A DNA stretch of 64,000 bases from Marinospirillum sp031581385 (GTDB lineage Bacteria > Pseudomonadota > Gammaproteobacteria > Pseudomonadales > Halomonadaceae), in contig NZ_CP085242.1 in assembly GCF_044810985.1 (NCBI RefSeq), positions 2,976,001 to 3,040,000 on the forward strand, in the 5' to 3' direction. Position 1 is the first letter of the stretch. Each line of letters opens with the position of its first letter. Both the position numbers and the translations under genes were made by a program. Positions 1 through 9,368 of the stretch are shown here, in pieces. The notes beneath the pieces are model-generated. The model ran no database searches. It was not told the DNA's origin and saw only the letters and a program-made list of their open reading frames with translations.

Positions 1-2115
1 GCGCAGTTGCGGTTGGGTCTGGCTGAAATCGGTTTCCAGATCGACCAGACCGGGGTTGTCTTCGGCTGCTTCCTGCAGGGTGCGAGTCCATTCCAGAATT
101 TCATCATAGTCGCTGCCGCCCAGGACAAATTCCACAGGAGTCCCGCCACTGCCCCCCAGCGGTGAACGAACCCTGGGGAAGATGGTGACATCGGGGATGT
201 CGGCCACGCTCTGGCGAATCTCCTGCAGGACATCAAACACCGAATCGGGTCTTTCCTTCCAGGGTTTGAGGCTGAGAATCAAAAAGCCGGAATTATCCCC
301 CTGGGTGGACCAGCCGGGAGAGCGCAGGGTGATGTTGTTCAGGTTGGGGCCATCCAGTAACGGCATCAGGCGCTCTTCCACCATTTCCATGGAAGCTTTC
401 ATGCGTTCAGCACTGGAGCCTTCCTGGCCACGAACAAAAACAAACACCGAACCGGTATCTTCCTGGGGAGCATAGGCTTTGGGTAACTGGGTAAAGCCCC
501 ACCCAGTGGCACCCAGGGTCAGGGCAAGAAGGACCAGGGCCAGCCAGCGGTGTTTCAGCCCTTTATTCAGCAGCTTCTGATAACCCTTTTCGAGTCCGGT
601 CAGCCCGCGGTGAATCAGGCGTTTGCGCTCGCCTCGGGTATGTGCCTTGAGTAGCTGAGAGCAGAGCACCGGGGATAGAGTCAGGGCAATCAGGCTGGAA
701 AAAGCCACGGCAGCAGCCAGGGTCAGGGCATATTCGCGGAAAAACTGGCCGACGGTGCCTTCCAGAAAAATAATCGGCACAAAGGTGGCAATGAGCACGG
801 TGGTGGTGGCCAGCACCGCAAAACCCACTTCCCGGATACCCACCCAAGCGGCCAGCAATGGGGGCTTGCCTTCATCCAGATGGCGGTGAATATTTTCCAG
901 CACCACGATGGCATCATCCACGACCAGGCCGATCGCCAGCACCAGAGCCAGCAAGGTCATCAGGTTGATGGAAAAACCAAACAGGGCCAGACCGATAAAG
1001 GCCGCAATCAGGGAAACCGGCACCGTTACGGCAGGAATCAGGGTGGCCCGGGGGCTGCCCAGGAAAATGAAGATGACCAGAACCACCAAAACCATGGACA
1101 GGCCCAGAGTGAAGTAGACTTCATCTATGGCGCTCTGGATAAACAAAGAGGCATCGTAGGTGGTATCCAGAGTGGCTCCTTCCGGCAGGAAAGGCCGGAA
1201 GGCATCCAGTTCTTCGCGTACGGCTGCCACCACTTCCAGAGGGTTGGCCGTGGAAATGGGTTCTATGGCCAGACCGATGACATTGCGGCCATTGGAGCGG
1301 AACAGCTGGTTGGTTTCCTGGGCACCGGTGCTGACTTCGGCCACATCACCCAGGCGCAGGCTGTCACCATCCCGGGTGGCAATCACCAGGCGAGCAAACT
1401 CTTCCGGGGTGTTGTAGCCACGTTCCACCTGTATCTGCAGAGTGCGCTGAGGGCCTTCCAGTTCACCGCCGCGCACTTCCATGTTTTCCTGACGCAGGCT
1501 GTTGATGACATCGCTGGCCGTCAGTTGCCGGGCGTTCAGGGCCGCCGGGTTCAGCTCGACGCGCATGACGTATTTGCGCTCCCCAAGCAGGCGCACATTG
1601 CTGACCCCGGTGACCAGACTGAGGCGCTCCTGCAGGGTGCGTTCGGCATAGTCGGTCAGCTCAAGGCTGTCCATTTGTTCGCTGCCCAGAATGATGTAGA
1701 GCAGGGCATCGCCTCCACCCCCTCTTTTACGAACCTGGGGGGTACCGGCATCTTCCGGCAAATTGCGGCTGACCCGTGAGACGGCTTCGCGGACATCATT
1801 GGCGGCCGCATCCAGGTCACGGCTCTCGCTGAAAGTGATGACGATTCGGGAAACACCCCGGGCGGTGTTGGATTCAATGAATTCCACGCCTTCAATACCG
1901 GAAAGCTGGTCTTCAATCGGGTTGGTCACCTGCAGTTCCACCACTTCCGGCGAAGCCCCGTCAAAATAAGTCATGATGCTGACTTCAGGCTGGGTGACAT
2001 CCGGGTATTGGCGCAGGGGCAGGTTCTGCCAGGCCAGTACACCAAAAACAATCAGCAACAGGCTGATCACCAGGGCAAAAACCGGGCGACGAATGGCCGT
2101 TTCAGAGAGCTTCAT
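1..2115 (-). CDS. RND efflux transporter permease, AcrB/MexB-like (partial, 3' end outside window)
   Basis: Inner-membrane pump subunit of a proton-driven tripartite exporter. Translating the minus strand from the ATG at 2115 gives an uninterrupted 705-residue reading frame that runs off position 1; full RND permeases are about 1,020-1,050 residues, so the last third is missing. Visible family features are the N-terminal segment MKLSETAIRRPVFALVISLL, a large porter domain, and the TM4 motif LVLAIGLVVDDAIVVLENI carrying the two Asp residues of the proton relay. The start ATG overlaps the stop of the adaptor gene by 3 bases (ATGA), so the two are translationally coupled. The N-terminal form resembles MdtB/MexF-like or acriflavine-resistance pumps, but the substrate cannot be told. 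Confidence 0.93.
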   Translation of the reverse strand, partial: MKLSETAIRRPVFALVISLLLIVFGVLAWQNLPLRQYPDVTQPEVSIMTYFDGASPEVVELQVTNPIEDQLSGIEGVEFIESNTARGVSRIVITFSESRDLDAAANDVREAVSRVSRNLPEDAGTPQVRKRGGGGDALLYIILGSEQMDSLELTDYAERTLQERLSLVTGVSNVRLLGERKYVMRVELNPAALNARQLTASDVINSLRQENMEVRGGELEGPQRTLQIQVERGYNTPEEFARLVIATRDGDSLRLGDVAEVSTGAQETNQLFRSNGRNVIGLAIEPISTANPLEVVAAVREELDAFRPFLPEGATLDTTYDASLFIQSAIDEVYFTLGLSMVLVVLVIFIFLGSPRATLIPAVTVPVSLIAAFIGLALFGFSINLMTLLALVLAIGLVVDDAIVVLENIHRHLDEGKPPLLAAWVGIREVGFAVLATTTVLIATFVPIIFLEGTVGQFFREYALTLAAAVAFSSLIALTLSPVLCSQLLKAHTRGERKRLIHRGLTGLEKGYQKLLNKGLKHRWLALVLLALTLGATGWGFTQLPKAYAPQEDTGSVFVFVRGQEGSSAERMKASMEMVEERLMPLLDGPNLNNITLRSPGWSTQGDNSGFLILSLKPWKERPDSVFDVLQEIRQSVADIPDVTIFPRVRSPLGGSGGTPVEFVLGGSDYDEILEWTRTLQEAAEDNPGLVDLETDFSQTQPQLR

Positions 2116-3140
2116 GAGGCGTCATCCACGGATTCCACCACACGAACCTGCATACCTTCGCGCAGCTTGACCACGCCCTGATCGATCACCTGGTCACCGG
2201 CTTGCAGCCCTTGGATGATTTCAATTTGTTCGGCGCGGGTCGTGCCGATGGTCACCACTTTGCGGGTGACCTTGCCTTCATCATCCAGCATGAACACCGC
2301 TTTTTCCTGAGCGTTATAAGTCAGGCTGCGGGCCGGTACCATCAAGGCTGTACGGGGATTGGAGTGAAGGGTCAAGCTGGCCAGCATGCCCGGGCGCAGT
2401 TTTCCCTCCGGGTTTTCCAGAAGGCCACGCACGGGCAGGTTGCGGGTCACCGGATCAATTCGGGTGCCCAGGGAGACCAGTTCGCCCTGAAAATCCTGAT
2501 CCGGCCAGGCGGCAACCTGGGCGGTGATGGCCTGACCCTCTGCCAGCAGCGACAGGTGCTTTTCGGCCAGAGCAAAGTCAATCCGCATCCGGCTCAAATC
2601 ATCCAGGGTGGTCAGGGTCTGGCCAGCATCCAGCAGCATGCCGTCGGTCAATTCCTGCTCACCTAGACGACCGCTGAAAGGGGCCAGAATCCGGTAGCGT
2701 TCCACTTCGGCCTGAATGGCCAGCATCTGGGCTTCAGCCGTATCCACTTCGGCCTGCTGGGTATCCAGTTGATCCTGGGAAATGGATTGACTGGCCTGAA
2801 GGCGTTGATAGCGCTCCAGCTGGCGCTGGGCCTCACGTAGGGTGACCTGCGCCTGCAGGAGGCGGGCGCGGACTTCACGATCATCCAGCTGTACCAGCAA
2901 GTCGCCCGCTTCAACATAAGCTCCGTCCTGCAACTTCAATTCCGTGATGCGTCCAGCCACCTGGGTGCGTAACTCGGTTGAGCGCCGGGCTTCCAGAGTG
3001 CCGGTGGCATACAGGCGTTGACTCAGTTGGGTTTCCTGCACGCTGGCCAGAGTCACGGCAGGTTCACGGGCATAAGCAGAGTGCAGAGCCAGCAGTCCGA
3101 GCAGAAAAGATAAAGCAATGAATTTCAATAAGTCTTTCAT
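2112..3140 (-). CDS. RND efflux periplasmic adaptor subunit (membrane fusion protein, HlyD/AcrA family)
   Basis: A 342-residue adaptor that bridges the inner-membrane pump and an outer-membrane channel. It begins with a hydrophobic signal segment (about residues 1-24, ending near SAYA), then a lipoyl half-motif (GRITELKLQDGAYVEAGDLL, about 60-80), an alpha-helical coiled-coil hairpin rich in Leu, Gln and Glu (about 90-150), the second lipoyl half (APFSGRLGE), and beta-barrel and membrane-proximal domains. No lipobox Cys follows the signal, unlike AcrA. It is immediately upstream of and overlaps the permease gene. No outer-membrane factor gene is visible in the window; it may lie beyond the left edge or elsewhere. 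Confidence 0.93.
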   Translation of the reverse strand: MKDLLKFIALSFLLGLLALHSAYAREPAVTLASVQETQLSQRLYATGTLEARRSTELRTQVAGRITELKLQDGAYVEAGDLLVQLDDREVRARLLQAQVTLREAQRQLERYQRLQASQSISQDQLDTQQAEVDTAEAQMLAIQAEVERYRILAPFSGRLGEQELTDGMLLDAGQTLTTLDDLSRMRIDFALAEKHLSLLAEGQAITAQVAAWPDQDFQGELVSLGTRIDPVTRNLPVRGLLENPEGKLRPGMLASLTLHSNPRTALMVPARSLTYNAQEKAVFMLDDEGKVTRKVVTIGTTRAEQIEIIQGLQAGDQVIDQGVVKLREGMQVRVVESVDDAS

Positions 3141-3251
3141 AGAGTCAACACTTGTGGGGTAAGCCTCTGGGAAATACCTTGAGTCTGTAAATCAAACAAA
3201 AGGTTCCTTGCCTGGGAATGAAGGCTAGCAAGTTTTTGTATCAGGATAATG

Positions 3252-6119
3252 TCAGGCCGGTAAGGCAAGGTCATGGCTGGGTTGGGGGCGACCGTGCAAA
3301 TAGCCCTGCACGCTGTTGCAGCCATTTGCAACCAGAAAACTCTGCTGCTGCGGGGTTTCCAGGCCTTCAGCCAGTACTTCGATATCCAGGCTTTTGCCCA
3401 GACTGATGATGGCCAGAATAATGGCCTCATCCTTGGGATTCTTGCCGATGTCGCGCACAAAGCTGCGGTCAATTTTCAGACGATCCAGAGGCATGTATTT
3501 CAAACGATTAAAGGATGAGTAGCCGGTACCAAAATCATCCAGGGCCAGGCGATAACCGGCCAGACGCAGGGATTTGAGTTGGGTAAAGGCAAAATCAGGG
3601 TCCTGGTGCAGCAGGGTTTCCGTGATTTCCAACTCCAGTTGTTTGCGGCTCAGATCATAGGCATCAACGATAGTATTCAGCTGATCAATAAAATCGGACT
3701 GTAGGAGCTGTTGCGGTGAGATGTTGATGGCCACGCAGGGAACCTGAAAACCTTCGTTCTGCCACTGGGCAATCTGCCGACAGGCCAGATCAATGATTTG
3801 CCAGCCCAGGGGGACGATCAACTGGGTTTCCTCGGCCAGAGGAATAAATTGATCCGGTGGGATGCGTCCATGAACAGGGTGTTCCCAGCGCACCAGGACT
3901 TCCAGTCCGCACAACTGCATATCGGACAGGCGGTGCTGGGGTTGATAGTGCAGAACCACTTGCGGGGTGTTGATGGCCAGGCGCAGATCCTGTTCCAGCT
4001 CGAAATTTTTACGGGTCTGAGTCGTCTGGCTGGATTGATAAACCTGATAGCGGTTTTTGCCTTTGAGTTTGGCCTGATGCAGGGCGGTATCGGCATTGCG
4101 GATCAGGCTGTTGGCATCTTCACCCAGCTCTTTGCTGAAAGCCACGCCCAGGCTGGCCGTGATCTGCAGATGCATGCCTGCTGCCTGCAGAGGTTGTGCC
4201 GTGACGTCCAGCAGGTGCTGGGCCAGGGCCAGGCTGCTGTGGGTATTCTGATCGGAAGCCAGGGTTTGCACCAGAATGAATTCGTCACCGCCCATGCGAT
4301 ACAGCTCGGCCTGACCCTGGAATTCCTGCATCCAGCGGGCAGACAATTCGATCAAAAGACTGTCCCCGGTCAGATGGCCCAGGCTGTCATTGATCAACTT
4401 GAAGCGATCCAGACCAATAAACATCAGGCTGATTCGGGAATGACCACGAAAATACTGATCCAGATCCTGCTCCAGCTTCAGACGGTTGGGCAGTCCGGTC
4501 AAGGGATCGTGTTCCGCCTGGAAGGTCAGGTTGCGGGTTTGTTCCTTGACCCGGTGTGCGAGAGTGGTTTCGCGGTTATGCATGCCCAGAATGACCCCGG
4601 AAATCAAGGCGCTGATCAATACCAGAAGGCTTTGAAACTGCAGGGTGTTAACCCCCGGGCTGAGGTTCTGGTAAGCCAGACCTGCCGCGGCATGAAACCG
4701 CCATTCCTGCTGGGCAAAATTGAATGTAAAACCTTGCTGGTGAAGAGGCGTGGTTATGTCCTGATGATCCCCGGAAATATAAAAGGGCTGATCGGCTGAT
4801 GCTTCGGTAATACTCACCTGAACACCTTGCAGGTTGCTTAATTCCACTGCTGTTTCAATCATCCGGCTGACCGTAAAGACACCCACCATAAAACCGGCCA
4901 GCCGTTTTTCCGTGCTGAGCAGCTCGGCATTTCCGGTTTTCTGGTTGAGGTAAACCGGCTGTAAAATCAACAAGCCGGGTTCATCCGGTGCCTGGGTGAG
5001 GTTCAGAATTTCGGTGGCCACCGGGCGTCCGGTTTTCTGGGCCTGTATCACCCAGCGACGCCGATCCTCAACCGATAAAAGGTTAAAGCCCAGGGCGGCT
5101 GTGTTTTTGCTGAAGGGCTCCACATATTGCACCGGAATCAGGGGGTCATCAGGCTTGGGTGACTCCCCATAAATGGCATAGTCCGGATAGTTCAGCAATT
5201 GCCGTGTGGTGCTTTCAAAATCCTGGCGTTGTTCCGGCTGAATGATGGGGTCCCAGGAGTAAGCACGAATCGAGGCATTGTCAGCAAATATTTCTGCAGT
5301 GGCTTCCTGGAATTCATCGGGGGACATTCCCAGGTTCTGGACAAACTGACTCTCCAGCTTGCCCAGATCAGCCAGGTTCTGTTGATGAAGAAGATTGAGG
5401 TTGGCGTGAAAGACATCAACATCGCGTTGAAAGTTGCGCTCCAACTGGGAGTTGATTTGCATCATGTAGGCCTGATTGGCCAGGAGCACAGCCAGCAGGG
5501 TGCCGGCAAACAAAGTGATCACACGCCGATAAAGCGCACTGGTGGTGGGTTCCCGTCGGGAGGTCAGCATGGCCAGTAGCATGGGAGTAACCAGCAGGAC
5601 ACCAAAGGCATCCCCCAGCCAACGGCGTAGCCAGTCGTTCAGCAGGCCGGTGTTGGCCGTGTATTGTGGGGGTGAAATCAGGTGCAGAGTGATTGCGGCA
5701 AGGCTGGCACTGATCAGGGAAACTGCAAAGCCTACATAAAGAATAAAGCGAATAACGCGCCCTTCGCCACGGGTCGTCAGGGGGTTACCGATCTTGTTGT
5801 GTACCAGCCAACTGCCCAACCAGGCCTGCACAAGCACGCCACTGGCAATAATTGCAGAGGTTGCCACCAGAGCCAGGCTGATGTTTATCAGTTCCCAGTC
5901 GGCCAGATGGAGAAGGTTGAAGAAAAAGCTGCCCAGCCAGGCACCCGGCAAAAGTCGGTAACCAAAGTTGATGCCCACGGCCAGGGCAATGCCGGAAGGA
6001 ATCCAGAGGGGGAGAATTTGGGACTGGAGGCCGGAATGACTGACGGTAACACCAGCCAGAAAATAGGCCAGTGCTAAAAGCAGGATGCCACCTGATAAAT
6101 GCAGAGTCCGTTGAGTCAA
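3252..6119 (-). CDS. MASE1-CHASE-GGDEF-EAL cyclic-di-GMP signalling protein
   Basis: A 955-residue membrane sensor. Residues about 10-300 form a multi-pass MASE1 domain, about 240-430 an extracytoplasmic CHASE-like domain containing the FxxxTRQLLNYPDY region, then a TM segment, a GGDEF domain with intact GGDEF at residues 610-614, and an EAL domain whose signature Glu is at 740 in EVL instead of EAL. Other EAL landmarks are present: DDFGTGYSS, LKIDRSFV and AEGLE. The RxxD inhibitory site five residues before GGDEF is absent. By family knowledge such proteins make and/or degrade c-di-GMP; which activity dominates cannot be decided. It stands alone after the RND adaptor, separated by 111 bases, so it is probably its own unit. 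Confidence 0.92.
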   Translation of the reverse strand: MTQRTLHLSGGILLLALAYFLAGVTVSHSGLQSQILPLWIPSGIALAVGINFGYRLLPGAWLGSFFFNLLHLADWELINISLALVATSAIIASGVLVQAWLGSWLVHNKIGNPLTTRGEGRVIRFILYVGFAVSLISASLAAITLHLISPPQYTANTGLLNDWLRRWLGDAFGVLLVTPMLLAMLTSRREPTTSALYRRVITLFAGTLLAVLLANQAYMMQINSQLERNFQRDVDVFHANLNLLHQQNLADLGKLESQFVQNLGMSPDEFQEATAEIFADNASIRAYSWDPIIQPEQRQDFESTTRQLLNYPDYAIYGESPKPDDPLIPVQYVEPFSKNTAALGFNLLSVEDRRRWVIQAQKTGRPVATEILNLTQAPDEPGLLILQPVYLNQKTGNAELLSTEKRLAGFMVGVFTVSRMIETAVELSNLQGVQVSITEASADQPFYISGDHQDITTPLHQQGFTFNFAQQEWRFHAAAGLAYQNLSPGVNTLQFQSLLVLISALISGVILGMHNRETTLAHRVKEQTRNLTFQAEHDPLTGLPNRLKLEQDLDQYFRGHSRISLMFIGLDRFKLINDSLGHLTGDSLLIELSARWMQEFQGQAELYRMGGDEFILVQTLASDQNTHSSLALAQHLLDVTAQPLQAAGMHLQITASLGVAFSKELGEDANSLIRNADTALHQAKLKGKNRYQVYQSSQTTQTRKNFELEQDLRLAINTPQVVLHYQPQHRLSDMQLCGLEVLVRWEHPVHGRIPPDQFIPLAEETQLIVPLGWQIIDLACRQIAQWQNEGFQVPCVAINISPQQLLQSDFIDQLNTIVDAYDLSRKQLELEITETLLHQDPDFAFTQLKSLRLAGYRLALDDFGTGYSSFNRLKYMPLDRLKIDRSFVRDIGKNPKDEAIILAIISLGKSLDIEVLAEGLETPQQQSFLVANGCNSVQGYLHGRPQPSHDLALPA

Positions 6120-6387
6120 ACTGCTTCCTCTCAGTCTCCAGTTGAAGAATGGATCAACAATTCAGACTAACGCTTTCTGGAGGTGAAAGCTAGTCGTCAG
6201 CAATCCAGATCAAGATGAAAATCATGATTCAGCTGGCATCATAAAATGCCTTATGTTAAAATGGCGTTTCAACTTCAACACATCACTGAGCTGGTGTGTT
6301 CCCTGCATCAGGCTGACGTTGCCCTTTCTTGATTGTGTATCGGGCCCGCGCCCGCCTCTGCGTTTATCTGTAACTTAGGTATAATTG

Positions 6388-8094
6388 ATGTCTAATGACG
6401 CAAGCCTGCCCGCTTTTGACGAGCTGGGCCTTCCTGACTTTTTGCTTTCTTCCATTGAATATTCAACCCCATCACCCATCCAGGCACAGACCATTCCTCT
6501 GTTGCTGGAAGGTCATGACCTTTTGGGTCAGGCGCAAACCGGCACGGGTAAAACCGCTGCTTTTGCCCTGCCGATCCTGGCACGCCTGGATCTGAGCGTT
6601 AAACTGCCCCAGGTTCTGGTTCTGGCACCCACCCGCGAACTGGCGATGCAGGTCGCAGAATCCGTGGAAAAATACGGTGCCAACCTGAAAGGCGTTAAAG
6701 TCGCCAACCTTTATGGCGGTGCTGAATATCGTGAACAAATGCGCTCCTTGCGCTCCGGTGCCCAGATCGTTGTTGGCACCCCCGGTCGTGTTATGGATCA
6801 CATGCGCCGCGGCAGTCTGGATATTTCCCAGCTGCAGACCCTGGTTCTTGATGAAGCCGACGAAATGCTGCGTATGGGCTTTATTGATGATGTGGAATGG
6901 ATTCTGGAACAGACCCCGGCCCAACGCCAGGTGGTTCTGTTTTCCGCCACCATGCCGGATGTGATTCGTCGCATTGCCCAGCGTCACCTGAAAGACCCCA
7001 AAGAAATCCGTATTGCGGCCAAGGCACGCACTGCCGATACCATCACCCAGCGCGTCTGGATGGCCAATGGTCTGCCCAAGCAGGAAGCTCTGGTGCGTAT
7101 TCTGGAAGCAGAGCCCACGGATGGCGTGATTATCTTCACCCGCACCAAAGCAGGCTGCAGCGATTTGGCTGATTTCCTGAATGGTCGTGGTTTGCGTGCT
7201 TCTGCCCTGCACGGTGATATGGCTCAGGCCCAGCGTGAACAGGCCGTCGACAAGCTGAAGAAAAGCCAGCTGGATATTCTGGTGGCTACCGATGTTGCTG
7301 CCCGTGGTCTGGACGTCGAGCGTATCAGTCACGTCATCAACTATGATCCACCCCATGACAGCGAATCCTACGTTCACCGTATCGGTCGTACCGGTCGTGC
7401 CGGTCGCAGTGGTGAAGCCATCCTCTTTGTAACGCCTCGCGAAAAGCGTTTGCTGTTCAATCTGGAGCGCAGCACCGGCCAGAAAATTCAGCCCATGGAA
7501 TTGCCCAAGGCTGCAGTGATCAATGCCAAGCGCAGTGACAAGTTTAAAGAGCAAGTGGTTCACGCCATGCAGGCCAGGAATCTGGAAGACTTCCAGAAAC
7601 TGGTCAATGAAATCCATACTGAAACCGATGCCGACCCGCTGCAGATTGCTGCGGCTCTGGCGAAAATGGTTCAGGGCAACACGCCGCTGTGGGTTGAAGA
7701 CATCAAGCCTCGTCCCATGCGTGAGCGTAATGATCGCCGTGATGAAGCACCACGTGGTGCTCGTAACAAGGGCGCAGGTCGTTCGCGTGAACTGGAAGCT
7801 GGCATGAAGCGCTATCGCATGCCGATTGGTCGTTCACATGGCGTCAAGCCTGCCAATATCGTGGGTGCGATTGCCAACGAAGCCAACATCTCCAGCCGCA
7901 ACATTGGCCGTATTGATATCCAGCAGGACTTCAGTACTGTTGACCTGCCTGAAGGCATGCCCAAGGCTGTTTTCCAGGCACTGGCTCGCGTTCGGGTCTG
8001 CGGTGTACCGCTGAACCTGACCAGCCGTGAAGGCATGTCCGGTAAACCCGGAAATGATGACGGTAGCCGCCCTGTGCGTCGCCGCTCAGCCTGA
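6388..8094 (+). CDS. deaD: ATP-dependent DEAD-box RNA helicase (DeaD/CsdA family)
   Basis: A 568-residue RNA helicase involved in ribosome assembly and mRNA decay. Helicase motifs are in order: Q motif (PSPIQAQTIP), I (AQTGTGKT), Ia (PTRELA), Ib (TPGR), II (DEAD), III (SAT), then domain 2 with ARGLD and HRIGRTGRAG. After a basic linker, the C-terminal ~80 residues (RYRMPIGRSHGVKPANIVGA onward) match the DbpA/CsdA-type RNA-binding domain. I chose the ATG at 6388, with AGGT eight bases upstream, over the TTG three bases earlier. The leader from 6120 to 6387 is long and uncoded, as is common for cold-shock helicase mRNAs. A strong terminator follows directly. Confidence 0.95.
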   Translation: MSNDASLPAFDELGLPDFLLSSIEYSTPSPIQAQTIPLLLEGHDLLGQAQTGTGKTAAFALPILARLDLSVKLPQVLVLAPTRELAMQVAESVEKYGANLKGVKVANLYGGAEYREQMRSLRSGAQIVVGTPGRVMDHMRRGSLDISQLQTLVLDEADEMLRMGFIDDVEWILEQTPAQRQVVLFSATMPDVIRRIAQRHLKDPKEIRIAAKARTADTITQRVWMANGLPKQEALVRILEAEPTDGVIIFTRTKAGCSDLADFLNGRGLRASALHGDMAQAQREQAVDKLKKSQLDILVATDVAARGLDVERISHVINYDPPHDSESYVHRIGRTGRAGRSGEAILFVTPREKRLLFNLERSTGQKIQPMELPKAAVINAKRSDKFKEQVVHAMQARNLEDFQKLVNEIHTETDADPLQIAAALAKMVQGNTPLWVEDIKPRPMRERNDRRDEAPRGARNKGAGRSRELEAGMKRYRMPIGRSHGVKPANIVGAIANEANISSRNIGRIDIQQDFSTVDLPEGMPKAVFQALARVRVCGVPLNLTSREGMSGKPGNDDGSRPVRRRSA

Positions 8095-8112
8095 TCGCTG
8101 AAAGCTGAATAG

Positions 8113-8152
8113 AAAAGCCCGGCCTTGTTTTACAAGTGCCGGGCTTTTTTTT
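8113..8152 (+). terminator. Rho-independent terminator after deaD
   Basis: Stem GCCCGGC (8117-8123) pairs with GCCGGGC (8138-8144); AAAA before and TTTT after extend the stem, and a run of eight T follows. It lies between deaD and the convergent pyrD, whose stop codon touches the T run. With A and T runs on the two sides it may act in both directions. Confidence 0.9.
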
Positions 8153-9176
8153 AGGTTTCTTTTATGGCTGCTATGGCTTCAGCGCATTCGTGGATCAGTG
8201 AAGGCCCACGGTAGATAAAGCCTGAGTAGAGTTGAATCAGGCTGGCACCAGCCTTGATGCGCTCCACAGCATCTTCTGCAGAAAAAATTCCACCCACACC
8301 GATGATGGGCAACTCCCCTTCCAGCGCTTCGGTCAGCTTGCGGGTGATGATGCAGGCTTTTTCCGTCAAGGGTTTTCCAGACAGGCCGCCTTCTTCGTTG
8401 CCAAACTCCAGACCCTCCACGGCGGTTTTGTCGAGCGTGGTATTGGTGGCAATCACGCCATCCAGTTTCAATTCTCTTAGGGTGGCGGCCAGGCTTTGCA
8501 GTTCTTCGTCATTCATGTCCGGTGCCACCTTGACCAGCAGAGGGACGTAACGCTGGTGCTCATCAGCCAGCCGTTGCTGGGCCTCCTTCAGAGGCTTGAG
8601 CAGATCCTTCAGGGCTTCACCGTATTGCAGGCTACGCAGGCCGGGCGTGTTGGGTGAAGAAATATTGACGGTGACATAATCCGCCTGCTCGTAAACCCCT
8701 TCCAATCCCAAAAGATAATCATCTACGGCATTTTCAACCGGAGTGGTCAGATTTTTACCCAGGTTGATGCCCAGAAGACCAGGGAAATGAGCCTTTTTGA
8801 CTTGTTTCAGCAGGTGTTCCAAGCCTTTGTTGTTGAATCCCATGCGGTTGATGATGGCTTCCTGTTCGGGAATCCGAAACAGGCGCGGTTTGGGGTTGCC
8901 GGGCTGAGGCTTGGGGGTGACAGTGCCGACTTCAATGAACCCAAAGCCCAGACTGCCCAGACTGTTGAGATGATCGGCGTTCTTGTCCAGGCCTGCCGCC
9001 AGACCCACCGCATTGGGAAATTCCAACCCCATCAGCAGGATGGGTGAGTGAATCGGCGTGGCCGTAAAAGGGCGGGTCAGATGCAGGCGATGGGCGGCAT
9101 CCAGACCTTCCAGAGCCAACTGGTGAGCGGCTTCACCCGAGAGTGTAAAAAGTAGTTTACGTGCCAGTGAATACAT
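8151..9176 (-). CDS. pyrD: Dihydroorotate dehydrogenase (quinone), class 2
   Basis: A 341-residue FMN enzyme that oxidises dihydroorotate to orotate in pyrimidine synthesis and passes electrons to quinone at the inner membrane. The N-terminal amphipathic helix extension (MYSLARKLLFTLSGEAAHQL) marks the membrane-bound class 2. The barrel carries NAVGLAAGLDKNAD, the active-site Ser loop NISSPNTPGLRSLQ, KVAPDMND and the FMN phosphate loop IGVGGIFSAEDA. Length matches E. coli PyrD (336). It is a single gene, convergent with deaD and divergent from the aldehyde dehydrogenase. Confidence 0.96.
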   Translation of the reverse strand: MYSLARKLLFTLSGEAAHQLALEGLDAAHRLHLTRPFTATPIHSPILLMGLEFPNAVGLAAGLDKNADHLNSLGSLGFGFIEVGTVTPKPQPGNPKPRLFRIPEQEAIINRMGFNNKGLEHLLKQVKKAHFPGLLGINLGKNLTTPVENAVDDYLLGLEGVYEQADYVTVNISSPNTPGLRSLQYGEALKDLLKPLKEAQQRLADEHQRYVPLLVKVAPDMNDEELQSLAATLRELKLDGVIATNTTLDKTAVEGLEFGNEEGGLSGKPLTEKACIITRKLTEALEGELPIIGVGGIFSAEDAVERIKAGASLIQLYSGFIYRGPSLIHECAEAIAAIKET

Positions 9177-9242
9177 GAAAAGCCCCGTGACAGAAGATGG
9201 TTTTTGGGCATTATAGCAGTGTGGGCCAGTAAAACAGACTCA

Positions 9243-9277
9243 GTACCAAAGTACTGGTTTTTTCAGTGCCAAAGCAC
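9243..9277. promoter_or_regulatory. Two tandem 12-bp palindromic boxes (GTRCCAAAGYAC) upstream of the aldehyde dehydrogenase
   Basis: GTACCAAAGTAC at 9243-9254 and GTGCCAAAGCAC at 9266-9277 share the same CCAAAG centre, and the single difference in each arm is compensated (A/T versus G/C) so both stay inverted repeats. Centres are 23 bp apart, about two helical turns, as expected for a dimeric regulator bound twice on one face. The boxes sit about 90-125 bases before the aldehyde dehydrogenase start. The AgmR-like response regulator in this cluster is the obvious candidate binder, but that is inference. The first box followed by six T could also be a weak hairpin. Confidence 0.55.
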
Positions 9278-9368
9278 AAGTGTGAATTTCATGGGCAGCC
9301 ACTAGGCTGTAAGGGTCTTGATAACTTCAGGATCACCAACCCAATTACAAGAATAAGAGGCTCGTCTC

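Noticed and set aside
880..1779. Long plus-strand reading frame opposite the RND permease
   Set aside because: It is the antisense shadow of the permease: Gln/His/Gly-rich composition, no family features, no ribosome site.
6385..6387. TTG start for deaD
   Set aside because: The ATG three bases later has better spacing to AGGT and is the more common codon.
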